From positions 5,208,001-5,272,000 of the forward strand of contig NZ_JAUSZD010000002.1 of assembly GCF_030817275.1 (NCBI RefSeq): a stretch of 64,000 bases of DNA, written 5' to 3'. This document shows positions 26,784-36,573 of this stretch, one piece after another. Within the stretch, counting starts at the first letter, position 1, and each line of letters begins with the position of its first letter. The translations under genes were made by a program, and so were the position numbers. The DNA is from Paenibacillus sp. V4I7 (GTDB lineage Bacteria; Bacillota; Bacilli; Paenibacillales; NBRC-103111). The notes beneath the pieces are model-generated. The model worked only from the letters and a program-made list of their open reading frames with translations. It searched no databases and was not told the origin of the DNA.

Positions 26784-26910
26784 ACCTTTCCCACTCCCTT
26801 TATTCTCTATTAATAATCATCTAAAAGAATTCCTTGTCGAAACCTGACTTCTCAAGCCTTCACCATTGATCTTTTGGTTCACATACCAGAATTCAGAATG
26901 AATATCAGGT

Positions 26911-28125
26911 TCAAATCCTTCTCATCGAATCCCCAGGTTCCAGAACTGGCACCGCAACCATGACGGTTTCCGGATACTTAATGCCACTGCCCGTGTTCAA
27001 AGCGATAACAGTCTCGCCCTCCTGGATCCAACCGTTTGCTCTGAGCTTACGTGCCGCAGAGAAGGTCGCCGCTCCCTCAGGACAAACAAACGCGCCTTCC
27101 AGGCGGGCGATGTTCTTTTGCTCCTCGAGCAACTCGGTATCCTCTATCGCAATGGCGCAGCCACCCGTCTTGTATATAGCTTCAAGAACAAGAAAATCCC
27201 CGAGTGCTTTCGGCACATTTATCCCAAAGGCAACGGTTGTGGAGTCAGCCCAGAACTGCGAGTCCGGCATCCCTCTCTCCCATGCCTTTACAATCGGAGC
27301 ACAACCTGCCGCCTGAACAGCAACCAAACGCGGGAGCTTATCTTCGATCCATCCCAGTTCTATGAGCTCCCGAAAAGCTTTATAAATGCCAATGAGACCC
27401 ACACCTCCACCTGTCGGGTACAAGATGACGTCGGGAAGCTTCCAATCCAACTGTTCTGCGATCTCAAGACCCATTGTTTTCTTCCCTTCGATGCGATAAG
27501 GCTCTTTCAGGGTCGAGGCATCGAATAAATCATAGTCATTCACCGCTTGAGCAACGATCTTTCCCGCATCGCTGATTAACCCGTTCACCAAATTCAGGTT
27601 CGCTCCTGAGACTGCGCATTCATTTCTGGTAATTACAGGTGCGCCGACCGGCATAACAATCGAAGAACGTAGTCCAGCTCTAGCAGCGTACAAAGCCCAA
27701 GCTGCACCGGCATTTCCATTGGTGGGCATAGCCAGCTCCTGTACGCCAAGCTCTTTCGCCTTCGAAACACCGACGGCAGCTCCGCGAGCCTTGAAGCTGC
27801 CTGTAGGGATTATCCCTTCATCCTTCATCCAAAGACTGCCGATTCCCATGTCTAAGCCCAGACGGTTCATCGGTAGTAGCGGCGTCATCCCTTCTCCCAG
27901 CGTTACGACGTTTTCCGGTGATGTGACGGGCAGCAGTTCATGGTAACGCCATAAATTCGAAGGTCTGCCTGACAAATCCTTGGATGTCAGTTGATTTCTC
28001 AAGCTTTCCAAGTCGTAGTCCGCCAATAATGGAGAGCCGCACACACATAATTGATGAACTTCATCCGGACGATAAATCTTTTGACATTTAGGGCAATGCA
28101 GATGGGTTAAGTAGCTGAATGGCAT
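26911..28125 (-). CDS. thrC: Threonine synthase-like PLP enzyme
   Basis: 404 residues, fold type II PLP protein. An N-terminal zinc-ribbon-like part has CPKC near 11-14 and a CVCG pair near 28-31. The PLP Lys lies in GIIPTGSFKARGAAVG near 104-119, the phosphate loop is PTGGGVGLIGIY near 237-248, and the Asn pocket is PTNGNAGAAWAL. The enzyme converts O-phosphohomoserine to threonine; some relatives act on other beta- or gamma-substituted amino acids, which may fit next to methionine and sulfonate uptake genes. The ribosome binding site is weak, and it may be read from the ssu transcript. Confidence 0.8.
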   Translation of the reverse strand: MPFSYLTHLHCPKCQKIYRPDEVHQLCVCGSPLLADYDLESLRNQLTSKDLSGRPSNLWRYHELLPVTSPENVVTLGEGMTPLLPMNRLGLDMGIGSLWMKDEGIIPTGSFKARGAAVGVSKAKELGVQELAMPTNGNAGAAWALYAARAGLRSSIVMPVGAPVITRNECAVSGANLNLVNGLISDAGKIVAQAVNDYDLFDASTLKEPYRIEGKKTMGLEIAEQLDWKLPDVILYPTGGGVGLIGIYKAFRELIELGWIEDKLPRLVAVQAAGCAPIVKAWERGMPDSQFWADSTTVAFGINVPKALGDFLVLEAIYKTGGCAIAIEDTELLEEQKNIARLEGAFVCPEGAATFSAARKLRANGWIQEGETVIALNTGSGIKYPETVMVAVPVLEPGDSMRRI

Positions 28126-28202
28126 TCAATATCACATTCTCTTTTCTTTGTAAAATATTAAAATCTGTTTTTGACCCCGAAAAATCTACGGAAGACAATT
28201 TT

Positions 28203-29258
28203 TCATTTTTTCTCCGATTTCAATTCCTGCAAAGCTTTTTCAATATAGCTGTTATCCACTACTTTGGACGCTTCGACTTTCCCTTTTAATCCTCCGACTG
28301 ACTGAAGCAGCTCCGCTGTATTCTGCTGGGTTTTTATAACTTCCGGAGTGATCGGAACATTTGCAGGCTCGGAGTTCTCCAATACCCGGCGAATCGTTTC
28401 TTTATCCTGTTTTTTCAATTTGGCGTATAATTCAATGGCTTCATCGACATGTTCTAGTTGCCACTTCGTTGCTTTTTCCGTGACTTTCAGATACAACACG
28501 ACAAGTTCCGGATGTTCCTCAGCAAAATTGGTGCGAACGATTTGAAACCCTGGACTGTATGACTTGACCGCATTTCCGTTAGCAAGAACTCTGGCGCCGT
28601 TTTTCAACACTTGAACGGATTGAAAAGGTTCCCAAATGGCCCATGCATCCACCTTCCCGGTTTCAAATGCTGGCTGAGCCTCATCAGGCTGTAATTGAAT
28701 GATTTTCACATCATCAGGTTTAAGTCCGCCAAATTCCAATGCTTTATACAGCAAACCATAAGAGCTGCTTGCCTTGGCTACAGCGATTTGTTTACCTTTC
28801 AAGTCCTGGATCGTTTTAATTGGGCTGTCTTTCGGGACAAGTATGGAATCTCCCTTTTCACCAAAACTGGCTGTTGCTATCTCCTTGAATTTTATATCTG
28901 CTGCTTGCCCTGCTAATACAGGTATATTCCCTACGCGTCCAAAATCCAGCCTGTCTGATGCAATAGCTTCAAAATAAGCAGGCCCGCTTTGAAACTCTAC
29001 CCAAATAACTTGTGCGCCAACTTTTTTAAACTCTTCCTCAAACCAGCCCTTTTCTTTAGCAGCAAGAATTGGCCAAATACTTTGCTGAATACCGATGTTT
29101 ACAACCAGTTGATTTTTGGCTTCATTGTTCTTGGCGACTTCTTTCGGCGCTGCGCTTTCCAAATTTTTCGTCGTTGGTTTACCAGCTCCACAGCCAGCAA
29201 GAATTCCCAATCCTATCGTAAGTACTGTCGTAAGTACGAGCCCTCTGAAATTTCTCAT
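28203..29258 (-). CDS. Aliphatic sulfonate-type ABC substrate-binding lipoprotein (SsuA-like)
   Basis: 351 residues, NitT/TauT/SsuA family. The lipobox ends LGILAGC (near 16-22). Binding-domain motifs are FQSGPAYFEAIASDRLDFGRVGNIP, GKQIAVAKASSSYGLLYKAL and VDAWAIWEPFQS, as in SsuA. AGGAGGG precedes the ATG. It is the last gene of the ssuB-ssuC-AKR-SBP minus-strand set. A paralogue lies at 36574 after the LLM genes. Confidence 0.85.
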   Translation of the reverse strand: MRNFRGLVLTTVLTIGLGILAGCGAGKPTTKNLESAAPKEVAKNNEAKNQLVVNIGIQQSIWPILAAKEKGWFEEEFKKVGAQVIWVEFQSGPAYFEAIASDRLDFGRVGNIPVLAGQAADIKFKEIATASFGEKGDSILVPKDSPIKTIQDLKGKQIAVAKASSSYGLLYKALEFGGLKPDDVKIIQLQPDEAQPAFETGKVDAWAIWEPFQSVQVLKNGARVLANGNAVKSYSPGFQIVRTNFAEEHPELVVLYLKVTEKATKWQLEHVDEAIELYAKLKKQDKETIRRVLENSEPANVPITPEVIKTQQNTAELLQSVGGLKGKVEASKVVDNSYIEKALQELKSEKK

Positions 29259-29300
29259 TCTGTAGCCCTCCTGAGTTGTTTAGTAACAATAAAGCTGATC

Positions 29301-30301
29301 TTATTTTACAACCAACTCCGGTTGAACACCGTTCGTGATCGCATCGATATCTCTCAATTCATCTGGACTAAGCTTCTCACCGATCGCAGACAATGTTTCT
29401 GTAATGTGATGAGACTTGGAAGCCCCCAAAATCGCGGATGTAATACCTTCTCTGCTGAGCACCCAATTCAGCGCAAGCTGAGCAAGTGTCCAGCCTCTGC
29501 GTTCCGCAATAGGCTTTAACTGCTCTACGATGCGGAAATTCCGCTCCTTTTCGAGCAATGTGTGAAGCCGCTGTTCGCCGGCTGCTCCGCGCGATCCGGC
29601 AGGCGGCTGCGCGCCGAAGCTATACTTGCCGGTCAGCAATCCGCGTCCAAGCGGACTATACACGATAACGCCTACGCCTTCGGAAACGGCAAAAGGCAGC
29701 AATTCCTGTTCGATACCGCGAGCGATCAGGCTGTATTCCGGCTGTACGCTTTCGAAGCGCTCAAGCCGCAACTGTCCTGAAATACCGTGCGCCTTAGCAA
29801 TTTGCCATGCGGCATAATTCGAGCACCCGATATAGCGCAATTTCCCTTGACGAACAAGGTCTTCTAACGCACGTAGCGTTTCTTCAAGTGGCGTCTGTTC
29901 ATCAAATCGATGCACTTGATACAAATCAATATAGTCTGTTTGCAACCTTTTCAAACTATTTTCCACCGCGCGATAAATGTGATACCTGCTTTGGCCCGCA
30001 TCATTAGGACCGAGACCCACTCGGCCATGAACTTTGGTTGCCAAACGATCCGGTGCCTGCGCTCACCTAGCAGATGACCGAGAATCGTCTCCGACTCACC
30101 GATTTCAAGCGGGTTGCCTTTATCCATACCCGAACCGTAAACATCAGCCGTGTCAATTAGCGTAATGCCCGCTTCAAGCGCAGCATTAAGCACATCAGCT
30201 GACTCTTTTTGGTCGATCCAACGACCGAATGCCATCGTTCCAAGGCTCACTTCGGAGACATTTAGTCCTGTCCTGCCTAATTTTCTTTGTCCAATTGTCA
30301 T
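29301..30301 (-). pseudogene. Aldo/keto reductase with single-base frameshift
   Basis: An N-terminal part (LGRTGLNVSEVSLGTMAFG, DTADVYGSG with the catalytic Asp and Tyr) and a C-terminal part (LATKVHGRVGLGP carrying the catalytic Lys, then IDLYQVHRFD) lie in different frames. They join cleanly if one T is restored in the GTTTGG run near 30043-30045, giving a normal-length protein of about 330 residues. All other domains are intact. It could be a recent mutation, a phase-variable homopolymer or a sequencing error. It lies between ssuC and the SBP gene, 12 bases from ssuC. Confidence 0.85.
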
Positions 30302-30313
30302 TGTTATCTCTCC

Positions 30314-31189
30314 TTATCCATTAAAGCTATCGCGCCATTTCAACAGTCTTTTCTCCAAAATGCGAACCAAAGAATCCGAGCCTTTTCCAACGAATGCAAA
30401 AATCATGATACCCACAAATACGACGGCAGTCTGAGAAAACTGTCTGGCATCCATAATTAAATACCCAACACCTTCGCTGGATCCCATTATCTCTGCGACG
30501 ACTAATCCCAGCCAGGCTACGCCGATCGATAAGCGCAACCCGAGCAATATATTGGGCAGTGCCGCAGGAAGCACCAGTTTGGTGATTTGCTTGAACTTGC
30601 TAAACTCCAGAATCCTTGCCACATCAAATAGCTTGGAATCGACATTGCGGATCCCCAGAAACGTCTGCACATAAAGCGGGAAAAAAGCACCTTTGGCAAT
30701 AAGCAAAACTTTGGAGAATTCGCCAAAACCGAACCATAAAATGAAAAGCGGAGTGATGGCCAAATGGGGAATGGTTCGAAGCATTTGTACGGTTGGATCA
30801 ACCGAATGCTCAAACCTGCGGAATAAACCAACGAGTAATCCGAAAATAAGCCCCAGACTTCCTCCGAGCAAAAATCCGACTGCGGCGCGCCAAATGCTGA
30901 TTTTCAAATGTTTGAACAGTTCACCGCTGATCAGCAAATCGTAAAATGCCAGCCATATTTCAATTGGAGTCGGTAGCAGCGTCTTCGAGATCATGCCTGT
31001 AGAACCAAAAATCTGCCAAATGATCAAAACGGTAACCGGAAGGACAGCCCCTCTCGCGATAAGCTGCCATTTGGTTTCTGTTTTATTCGTTTTCAAATTT
31101 CTTTCAACTTGCGGAGACGCAGGAACTTCTTTTGATGTTTGCTGGACAAGACTGTTACCGGTTCCCGCTGCTAGCTCTGCTTGATTCAT
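30314..31189 (-). CDS. ssuC: Aliphatic sulfonate-type ABC transporter permease (SsuC-like)
   Basis: 291 residues. The N-terminal 45 residues are polar, followed by about six helices. LVGLFRRFEHSVDPTVQMLRTIPHLAITPLFILWFG and the contact loop DVARILEFSKFKQITKLVLPAALP are hallmarks of SsuC/TauC. It follows ssuB by 29 bases and probably serves both sulfonate-type SBPs in the window, since the plus-strand operon lacks a permease. Confidence 0.87.
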   Translation of the reverse strand: MNQAELAAGTGNSLVQQTSKEVPASPQVERNLKTNKTETKWQLIARGAVLPVTVLIIWQIFGSTGMISKTLLPTPIEIWLAFYDLLISGELFKHLKISIWRAAVGFLLGGSLGLIFGLLVGLFRRFEHSVDPTVQMLRTIPHLAITPLFILWFGFGEFSKVLLIAKGAFFPLYVQTFLGIRNVDSKLFDVARILEFSKFKQITKLVLPAALPNILLGLRLSIGVAWLGLVVAEIMGSSEGVGYLIMDARQFSQTAVVFVGIMIFAFVGKGSDSLVRILEKRLLKWRDSFNG

Positions 31190-31218
31190 ATCCGGATCCC
31201 TCTCTTTCGTGAAATGAT

Positions 31219-31998
31219 TTAAATGCCGGAGCTGTCGATCAGCTCCAATTCCTCGATTCGTTCAAACTCGCTCAGCACCAATTTCCGAAGCTCTTGAAAA
31301 GAACTGGACGCTTTCTTCCTCGGGTAAGGGAGGTCGACAGGAATAATTGTTCGAATCGTCCCAGGTCTTGCATTCATAACAACGACGCGTGTAGCAAGGA
31401 AAACAGCTTCATCGATATCATGTGTGACAAGCACCATAGTCGTTCGATTAGCCTCCCAAATGTTCAGGGTAACCTCCTGAAGATGAGAGCGGGTAAAAGC
31501 ATCCAGTGCGCCGAAGGGCTCATCCAATAACAATACCTTGGGATTACGGAGTAGCGCCCTGGCGATCGCCACGCGTTGCAACATTCCTCCTGACAGTTCA
31601 CGAGGGTACGCCTTCTCAAATCCTTTCAGCTTAACCAATTCAATGAGCTCATCCACCCTTTTGCGGACTGCAGCGTCATTCAAAGATAAATCTGCTGCGA
31701 TGTTTGCTTCGACCGTTAACCATGGAAACAAGCGATGTTCCTGGAAAATAAATCCTTTATCAATACCAGGCTTGGTGACTTGCTTTTGTTCCAAAAGAAC
31801 TTGACCTCCGTGATCCGTGTCCAATCCGGCAATAATTTTAAGCAGTGTGCTTTTCCCACAACCGCTCGGTCCGATAATGGTAATAAATTCTCCTTGTTTT
31901 ACAGTCAACTTGATGTTGTTGAGCGCTTCTAATCTTGTGCCTTGAGGCGTATGAAACCATTTGTGCGGTAAATCGATATCTAACGAAATTACACTCAT
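31219..31998 (-). CDS. ssuB: Aliphatic sulfonate-type ABC transporter ATPase (SsuB-like)
   Basis: 259 residues: Walker [10 protein letters not shown] near 43-51, Q-loop [14 protein letters not shown], signature [16 protein letters not shown], Walker [17 protein letters not shown] and switch [11 protein letters not shown], the SsuB/TauB pattern. The start follows AAGGAGG. First gene of its transcript, preceded by leader RNA copy 2. Confidence 0.88.
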   Translation of the reverse strand: MSVISLDIDLPHKWFHTPQGTRLEALNNIKLTVKQGEFITIIGPSGCGKSTLLKIIAGLDTDHGGQVLLEQKQVTKPGIDKGFIFQEHRLFPWLTVEANIAADLSLNDAAVRKRVDELIELVKLKGFEKAYPRELSGGMLQRVAIARALLRNPKVLLLDEPFGALDAFTRSHLQEVTLNIWEANRTTMVLVTHDIDEAVFLATRVVVMNARPGTIRTIIPVDLPYPRKKASSSFQELRKLVLSEFERIEELELIDSSGI

Positions 31999-32072
31999 AG
32001 AAGTTTCCTCCTTAAATTTGGCGTAAATGGCTCAGCTGGCTAACACATTTCTCCTTCAGGGATTAAGGAAAT

Positions 32073-32181
32073 AAAAAAAGACCCCCTGCTCCATTCAAAA
32101 TGAACGAGACGGAGTCTCCAGTGGTCTGGTAGACTTTGAATTCATTTTAATACTTTAATTCATATCGTTTTACTTGGATTT
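32073..32181 (-). ncRNA. Leader RNA with core motif and terminator, copy 2
   Basis: The minus strand has CTACCAGACCACTGGAGA (32115-32132), matching copy 1 at 17 of 18 bases with the change in the mini-hairpin loop. A terminator stem follows at once: AGACTCC pairs with GGGGTCT, with an inner CTC/GAG plus GTTCA/TGAAT arm, then seven T (32079-32073). The terminator sequence itself differs from copy 1, so the core is conserved beyond the terminator. It lies about 75 bases before ssuB. Confidence 0.6.
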
Positions 32182-32187
32182 AAGGCG

Positions 32188-32217
32188 ATCATATCACCAG
32201 TCGTTCAAGTTGGTCAA
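32188..32217 (-). promoter_or_regulatory. Promoter of leader RNA 2 / ssuB operon
   Basis: TTGACC (32212-32217), an 18-base spacer and TATGAT (32188-32193) on the minus strand, the same spacer length as the promoter of leader 1. Confidence 0.65.
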
Positions 32218-32416
32218 CAACAATTTCCAAAAACTTGTTATATTAAAATTCTTATATTTCCTACTTGTATAATCGGATTAAACCTGCTAACATGACTTTT
32301 AACAGCCCATTAAGCCTATTGGTCCACCAAAGGCTCCCTTGCTGCCAGCGTTATTAACTGGTATGCAGGCGGAGTCTTTTTTATTTATTCAACTTGTAAA
32401 AAAGGGAGGGAACGGG

Positions 32417-33760
32417 ATGACAAAACAAACTCGTCAAATGCATTTGAATCTTTTTCTTTCCAGTATGGGGCATCACGAAGCCGCCTGGCGACATCCAAGC
32501 TCTAATCTGAAAGGAGTCCATGATTTCAATCATTATCAGGAGCTCGCGCGTAAAGCCGAAGCTGCCAAGCTGGACTCGCTTTTTCTCGCTGACCGCTACG
32601 CAACTTCACCAACGGCGGTCCAATACGGCGCTCTTGGCGGTTTTGAGCCGCTCACACTATTGTCGGCTTTAGCCGTCGTGACGAAACGAATCGGTTTAAT
32701 TGCCACCGTTTCCACGAGTTTCAATGAACCCTACAATGTCGCTCGCCGGTTCGCATCATTGGACCACCTTAGCCAAGGCCGGGCCGGATGGAATATCATC
32801 ACCTCGGGTACGGATAGCGAAGCGCAAAATTTTAATCTCGAGCACATTGCCGGTCACCAAGAACGATATGAACGAGCCACAGAATTTGTGGAAGTCACGG
32901 CAAAGCTTTGGGATAGCTGGGAGGAGGAGGCCCTGATCCGGGACAAGAAAGCCGGTATTTATGCGGACAGAAATAAGGTGCATGAACTGCATCATAAGGG
33001 AAAATTCTTCTCGGTTCGAGGGCCATTGAATACAGCGCGTTCACCGCAAGGCCGCCCGATTCTCGTGCAAGCAGGCTCCTCGGAGGACGGCAAGGATTTT
33101 GCCTCTCAATGGGCTGAGGCCATCTTTACCGCACAGCAAACATTAGAAGATGCGCAGACATTCTATGCTGACGTCAAAGCCAGTGTGCTTCAGCACGGAA
33201 GAGAAACGGAGCATGTGAAAATTTTGCCCGGTATCTGCCCGATTATCGGCAAAACCGAAGCCGAGGCGAAAGAGAAAGAAGCCGAACTGCACGAACTGAC
33301 GAATCCGGCATACAGTCTGCTCCAACTCTCGAATCGGATCGGCATTGACCTTACCGCTCATCCTCTGAACGCACCGCTGCCGGAACTTCCCGACTCCAGC
33401 AAAATCCCCGGCCATCAAAGCCGCACGAAGCTGATCCAAGAACTGGCCAGCAGAGAGAAGCTGACGATCAGGCAGCTGCTGCTGAGACTGGCGGGAGGAC
33501 GCGGTCATAAGACGATCGCCGGTACGCCGAAGCAAATTGCGGATGAGCTGGAGGCATGGTTTGTCAGCTATGCGGCTGATGGCTTCAATATTATGCCGCA
33601 GCTGATGAACGGCGGACTGGATGATTTCCTGGAACAAGTCGTCCCCGAACTGCAGCGGAGAGGCCTGTTCCGCACTTCTTATACAGGCACCACCCTTCGT
33701 GATCATTATGGCCTGCCTTTACCTGCCAATTCATTCGCCAAGGCGAGAGTATACCATTGA
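32417..33760 (+). CDS. FMN-dependent monooxygenase, NtaA/DszA family (tandem LLM 1)
   Basis: 447 residues from the ATG at 32417, with GGGAGGG upstream. LLM landmarks are [76 protein letters not shown] and AADGFNIMPQLMNGGLDDFLEQVVPELQRRGLFR. The family carries out FMNH2-dependent oxidation at C-S or C-N bonds (dibenzothiophene sulfone, nitrilotriacetate, alkylated cysteine). First of three tandem paralogues beside a sulfonate-type importer. Substrate unknown. Confidence 0.85.
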   Translation: MTKQTRQMHLNLFLSSMGHHEAAWRHPSSNLKGVHDFNHYQELARKAEAAKLDSLFLADRYATSPTAVQYGALGGFEPLTLLSALAVVTKRIGLIATVSTSFNEPYNVARRFASLDHLSQGRAGWNIITSGTDSEAQNFNLEHIAGHQERYERATEFVEVTAKLWDSWEEEALIRDKKAGIYADRNKVHELHHKGKFFSVRGPLNTARSPQGRPILVQAGSSEDGKDFASQWAEAIFTAQQTLEDAQTFYADVKASVLQHGRETEHVKILPGICPIIGKTEAEAKEKEAELHELTNPAYSLLQLSNRIGIDLTAHPLNAPLPELPDSSKIPGHQSRTKLIQELASREKLTIRQLLLRLAGGRGHKTIAGTPKQIADELEAWFVSYAADGFNIMPQLMNGGLDDFLEQVVPELQRRGLFRTSYTGTTLRDHYGLPLPANSFAKARVYH

Positions 33761-33794
33761 ACCAATCAACCTAGTTGTAAATGGAGGCTATTAC

Positions 33795-35153
33795 ATGAGT
33801 AACAATCCTCAGCGTCAACTGCATCTCGGTGCATTTTTATTTCAGGTCGGACATCATGTAGCCGCATGGCGTTACCCCGATACGGATGCACACGGCATTC
33901 TAAATCACGACTTTTATGAGAACTTTGCGAAAACGGCAGAACGAGGCAAGTTCGACATGATCTTTCTCGCCGATACATTAGCGGTTATCGACCGGTACCA
34001 AACCAGTATCAAACATACCGTCACAGTGAGGCCTGAACCGCTCACCTTGCTTGCTTATTTGTCCGGTGTGACGGAACGAATCGGGCTTGCTGCCACAGTA
34101 TCAACAACCTACCACGAGCCCTACAATCTGGCACGGGAATTTTCTACGCTCGACCATTTAAGCGGAGGACGCGCTGCGTGGAATGTGGTGACTTCGGGAC
34201 GAGATGAAGAAGCCCATAATTTCAGCAAATCGAAGCACCCGGATCATGATCAGCGATATGAGCGGGCGCGCGAGTTCGTCGATGTCGTCACTGCGCTGTG
34301 GGACAGCTGGGAAGACGACGCCATTATCTCCGATCGCGACGCCGGCTTGTTTGGCAATCCGCAAAAGGTTCATGAGCTCCATCATCGGGGTCCTGAATTC
34401 TCTGTACGTGGTCCCTTAAACCTGCCCCGCTCTCCACAAGGAAGACCGGTTATTATTCAGGCGGGAGCATCGGATACCGGACAGCATCTCGCCGCCCAAA
34501 CGGCGGAGGTCGTCTTTACGGCTTGGCAGACACTCGAAGAAGCGCAGCGTTTCTATGCCAGCGTCAAATCACTTGCCGTTCAGTACGGCCGATCTCCGGA
34601 TGAAGTGAAAATTATGCCTGGGATCTTCCCTATCATAGGCGCGACGGAAGAGGAAGCCAGAGAAAAAGAAGCGCTGCTTCAGCAGCAAGTGTTACCTGCA
34701 GTCGGATTATCGATGCTGTCCGCATCGCTGGGTGTCGACCTGACCGGCTACCCGCTTGACGGACCGCTGCCCGAGCTGCCCGAGCTGGAGCAGATTAACG
34801 GAGGCAAAAGCCGCTTCCAGCTCGTAGCGGACATGGCCCGGAGGGAAAACTTGACCATCCGGCAGCTCATGTACCGGGTGACGGGGGCGCGCGGGCATCG
34901 AACCATATCTGGTACTCCGGTGCAAATCGCCGATCAATTGGAGGAATGGTTCACACAGGGAGCCTGCGACGGTTTCAATATTATGCCGCCCTATTTGCCT
35001 GGAGGCCTTGAGGAATTCGTAGAGAAGATCATTCCCGAGCTTCAAAAACGCGGGCTTTTTCGTACCGAATACACCGGTACTACGCTGCGTGAGCATCTGG
35101 GTTTAGTTCGTCCCCCAAGCCGTTTCGAAAGCAATGCCGCTTCCGGGCAATAA
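33795..35153 (+). CDS. FMN-dependent monooxygenase, NtaA/DszA family (tandem LLM 2)
   Basis: 452 residues from the ATG at 33795, which follows GGAGG; a longer in-frame ORF overlaps the previous gene and is rejected. Landmarks are FDMIFLADTLAVIDRYQTS, ATVSTTYHEPYNLAREFSTLDHLSGGRAAWNVVTSGRDEEAHNF, VIIQAGASDTGQHLAAQTAEVVFTAWQTLEEA and DGFNIMPPYLPGGLEEFVEKIIPELQKRGLFRTEY. It is closer to LLM 3 than to LLM 1. The bases are richer in GC than in neighbouring SBP genes. Confidence 0.85.
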   Translation: MSNNPQRQLHLGAFLFQVGHHVAAWRYPDTDAHGILNHDFYENFAKTAERGKFDMIFLADTLAVIDRYQTSIKHTVTVRPEPLTLLAYLSGVTERIGLAATVSTTYHEPYNLAREFSTLDHLSGGRAAWNVVTSGRDEEAHNFSKSKHPDHDQRYERAREFVDVVTALWDSWEDDAIISDRDAGLFGNPQKVHELHHRGPEFSVRGPLNLPRSPQGRPVIIQAGASDTGQHLAAQTAEVVFTAWQTLEEAQRFYASVKSLAVQYGRSPDEVKIMPGIFPIIGATEEEAREKEALLQQQVLPAVGLSMLSASLGVDLTGYPLDGPLPELPELEQINGGKSRFQLVADMARRENLTIRQLMYRVTGARGHRTISGTPVQIADQLEEWFTQGACDGFNIMPPYLPGGLEEFVEKIIPELQKRGLFRTEYTGTTLREHLGLVRPPSRFESNAASGQ

Positions 35154-35182
35154 CACATAACAAGGAATTGGAGGAATCATTC

Positions 35183-36535
35183 ATGGGGAATAAACAGAGA
35201 CAACTTCATCTGGGGGCATTCATTTTCGGAGTCGGTCATCATGTCGCTGCATGGAGATACCCGCACACCGATACCGCAGGTTTGTTGAAGTTTGACTTTT
35301 ACCGCAAATTTGCGCAAACGGCCGAGCGCGGTAAGTTCGACATGATTTTTATCGAAGACATTCCTGCCTTGCCGGAGCATTTGGACACAGCGGTTAAACA
35401 CACCGTGCCGGTCCGGGCTGAGCCGCTCATGCTTTTGTCTGCACTCGCTTCCGTCACCAAGCATATCGGCCTTGCCGGCACCGTATCTACCACTTACAGC
35501 GAGCCCTTTCATGTCGCGAGGAAATTTGCTTCACTTGATCATTTAAGCAGAGGAAGAGCGGCATGGAACGCGGTAACCACCAGTATGGAAGTGACCGCGC
35601 ATAACTTTGGCCGCGACCAGCATTTGGATCATTCGCTTCGTTATGAACGCGCGAAAGAATTCGTCGATGTGGTCACTGCACTGTGGGACAGCTGGGAAGA
35701 TGAAGCTCTAATCATTGACAAAGCTTCCGGCATTTTCGCCAACCCGGACAAAGTGCACAGCATCGATCATCACGGAACGCATTTTTCCGTCCGCGGTCCT
35801 CTGAATGTGCATCGCTCCCCGCAAGGACGCCCCGTTATCGTGCAGGCCGGGTCCTCGACAACCGGTCAGGCTTTTGCTGCACAGACAGCGGAAGTTGTAT
35901 TCACGGCTTGGCAAACGTTGGATGAGGCACTAAGCTTCTATTCCAGTTTAAAAAGCCAACTCCCCTTATATGGCCGTACAGAGAGTGAGTTGAAGATTTT
36001 GCCGGGGATACTCCCTATTATCGGAGCTACGGAAGAAGAAGCCAAGGAGAAGGAGGCCGCTCTGCAAGAGCTCGTTCACCCAGCGGTTGGTCTCTCGATG
36101 GTATCCGGGATTCTGCGGCATGATCTTTCCACTTATCATCTGGACGGAACGCTCCCCGATCTGCCGGACTCCACGGGTATTAACGGGGCAAAAAGCCGAT
36201 ATCAGCTTATTCTCGATATGGCGAGGAGGGAGCAGCTATCCATTCGGCAATTAATCGCCCGAGTAACCGGCGCACGCGGGCACCGTACGATTGCCGGGAC
36301 ACCTGAACAGATCGCCGATCAACTCGAAGCATGGTTTTTGCAAGGGGCCTGCGATGGATTCAACATTATGCCACCTTATTTACCAGGAGGTTTGGAAGAA
36401 TTCGTCGATCTGGTCGTTCCTGAACTCCAGCGACGCGGATTGTATCGTACCAAATATACGGGCCGGACGCTGCGCGAACATCTTGACTTAGCTAAACCGA
36501 TCAATCGTTTTCAGCAAACCGTAGTCTCCTCTTAA
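35183..36535 (+). CDS. FMN-dependent monooxygenase, NtaA/DszA family (tandem LLM 3)
   Basis: 450 residues from the ATG at 35183, with GGAGG at 35170-35174; an in-frame TTG just upstream overlaps that site. Landmarks are FDMIFIEDIPALPEHLDT, TVSTTYSEPFHVARKFASLDHLSRGRAAWNAVTTSMEV, VIVQAGSSTTGQAFAAQTAEVVFTAWQTLDEA and DGFNIMPPYLPGGLEEFVDLVVPELQRRGLYR. A Glu (FIEDIP) replaces the Ala of the FLADTL motif in LLM 2 at the substrate-side loop, and TTSMEV replaces TSGRDE, so the substrate may differ. Confidence 0.85.
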   Translation: MGNKQRQLHLGAFIFGVGHHVAAWRYPHTDTAGLLKFDFYRKFAQTAERGKFDMIFIEDIPALPEHLDTAVKHTVPVRAEPLMLLSALASVTKHIGLAGTVSTTYSEPFHVARKFASLDHLSRGRAAWNAVTTSMEVTAHNFGRDQHLDHSLRYERAKEFVDVVTALWDSWEDEALIIDKASGIFANPDKVHSIDHHGTHFSVRGPLNVHRSPQGRPVIVQAGSSTTGQAFAAQTAEVVFTAWQTLDEALSFYSSLKSQLPLYGRTESELKILPGILPIIGATEEEAKEKEAALQELVHPAVGLSMVSGILRHDLSTYHLDGTLPDLPDSTGINGAKSRYQLILDMARREQLSIRQLIARVTGARGHRTIAGTPEQIADQLEAWFLQGACDGFNIMPPYLPGGLEEFVDLVVPELQRRGLYRTKYTGRTLREHLDLAKPINRFQQTVVSS

Positions 36536-36573
36536 AATAACCAATTAAAAATGACAAAAGGGGGTTTTTCATC

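Noticed and set aside
32311-32334. GCC-TTGG-TCCA-CCAA-GGC hairpin before tandem LLM 1
   Set aside because: No T run and no partner elsewhere; could be chance. It lies in the leader of the plus-strand operon and was not called as a regulatory element.
33621-33794. 58-codon N-terminal extension of tandem LLM 2
   Set aside because: Overlaps the end of LLM 1, has no family similarity, and a strong GGAGG lies before the ATG at 33795.
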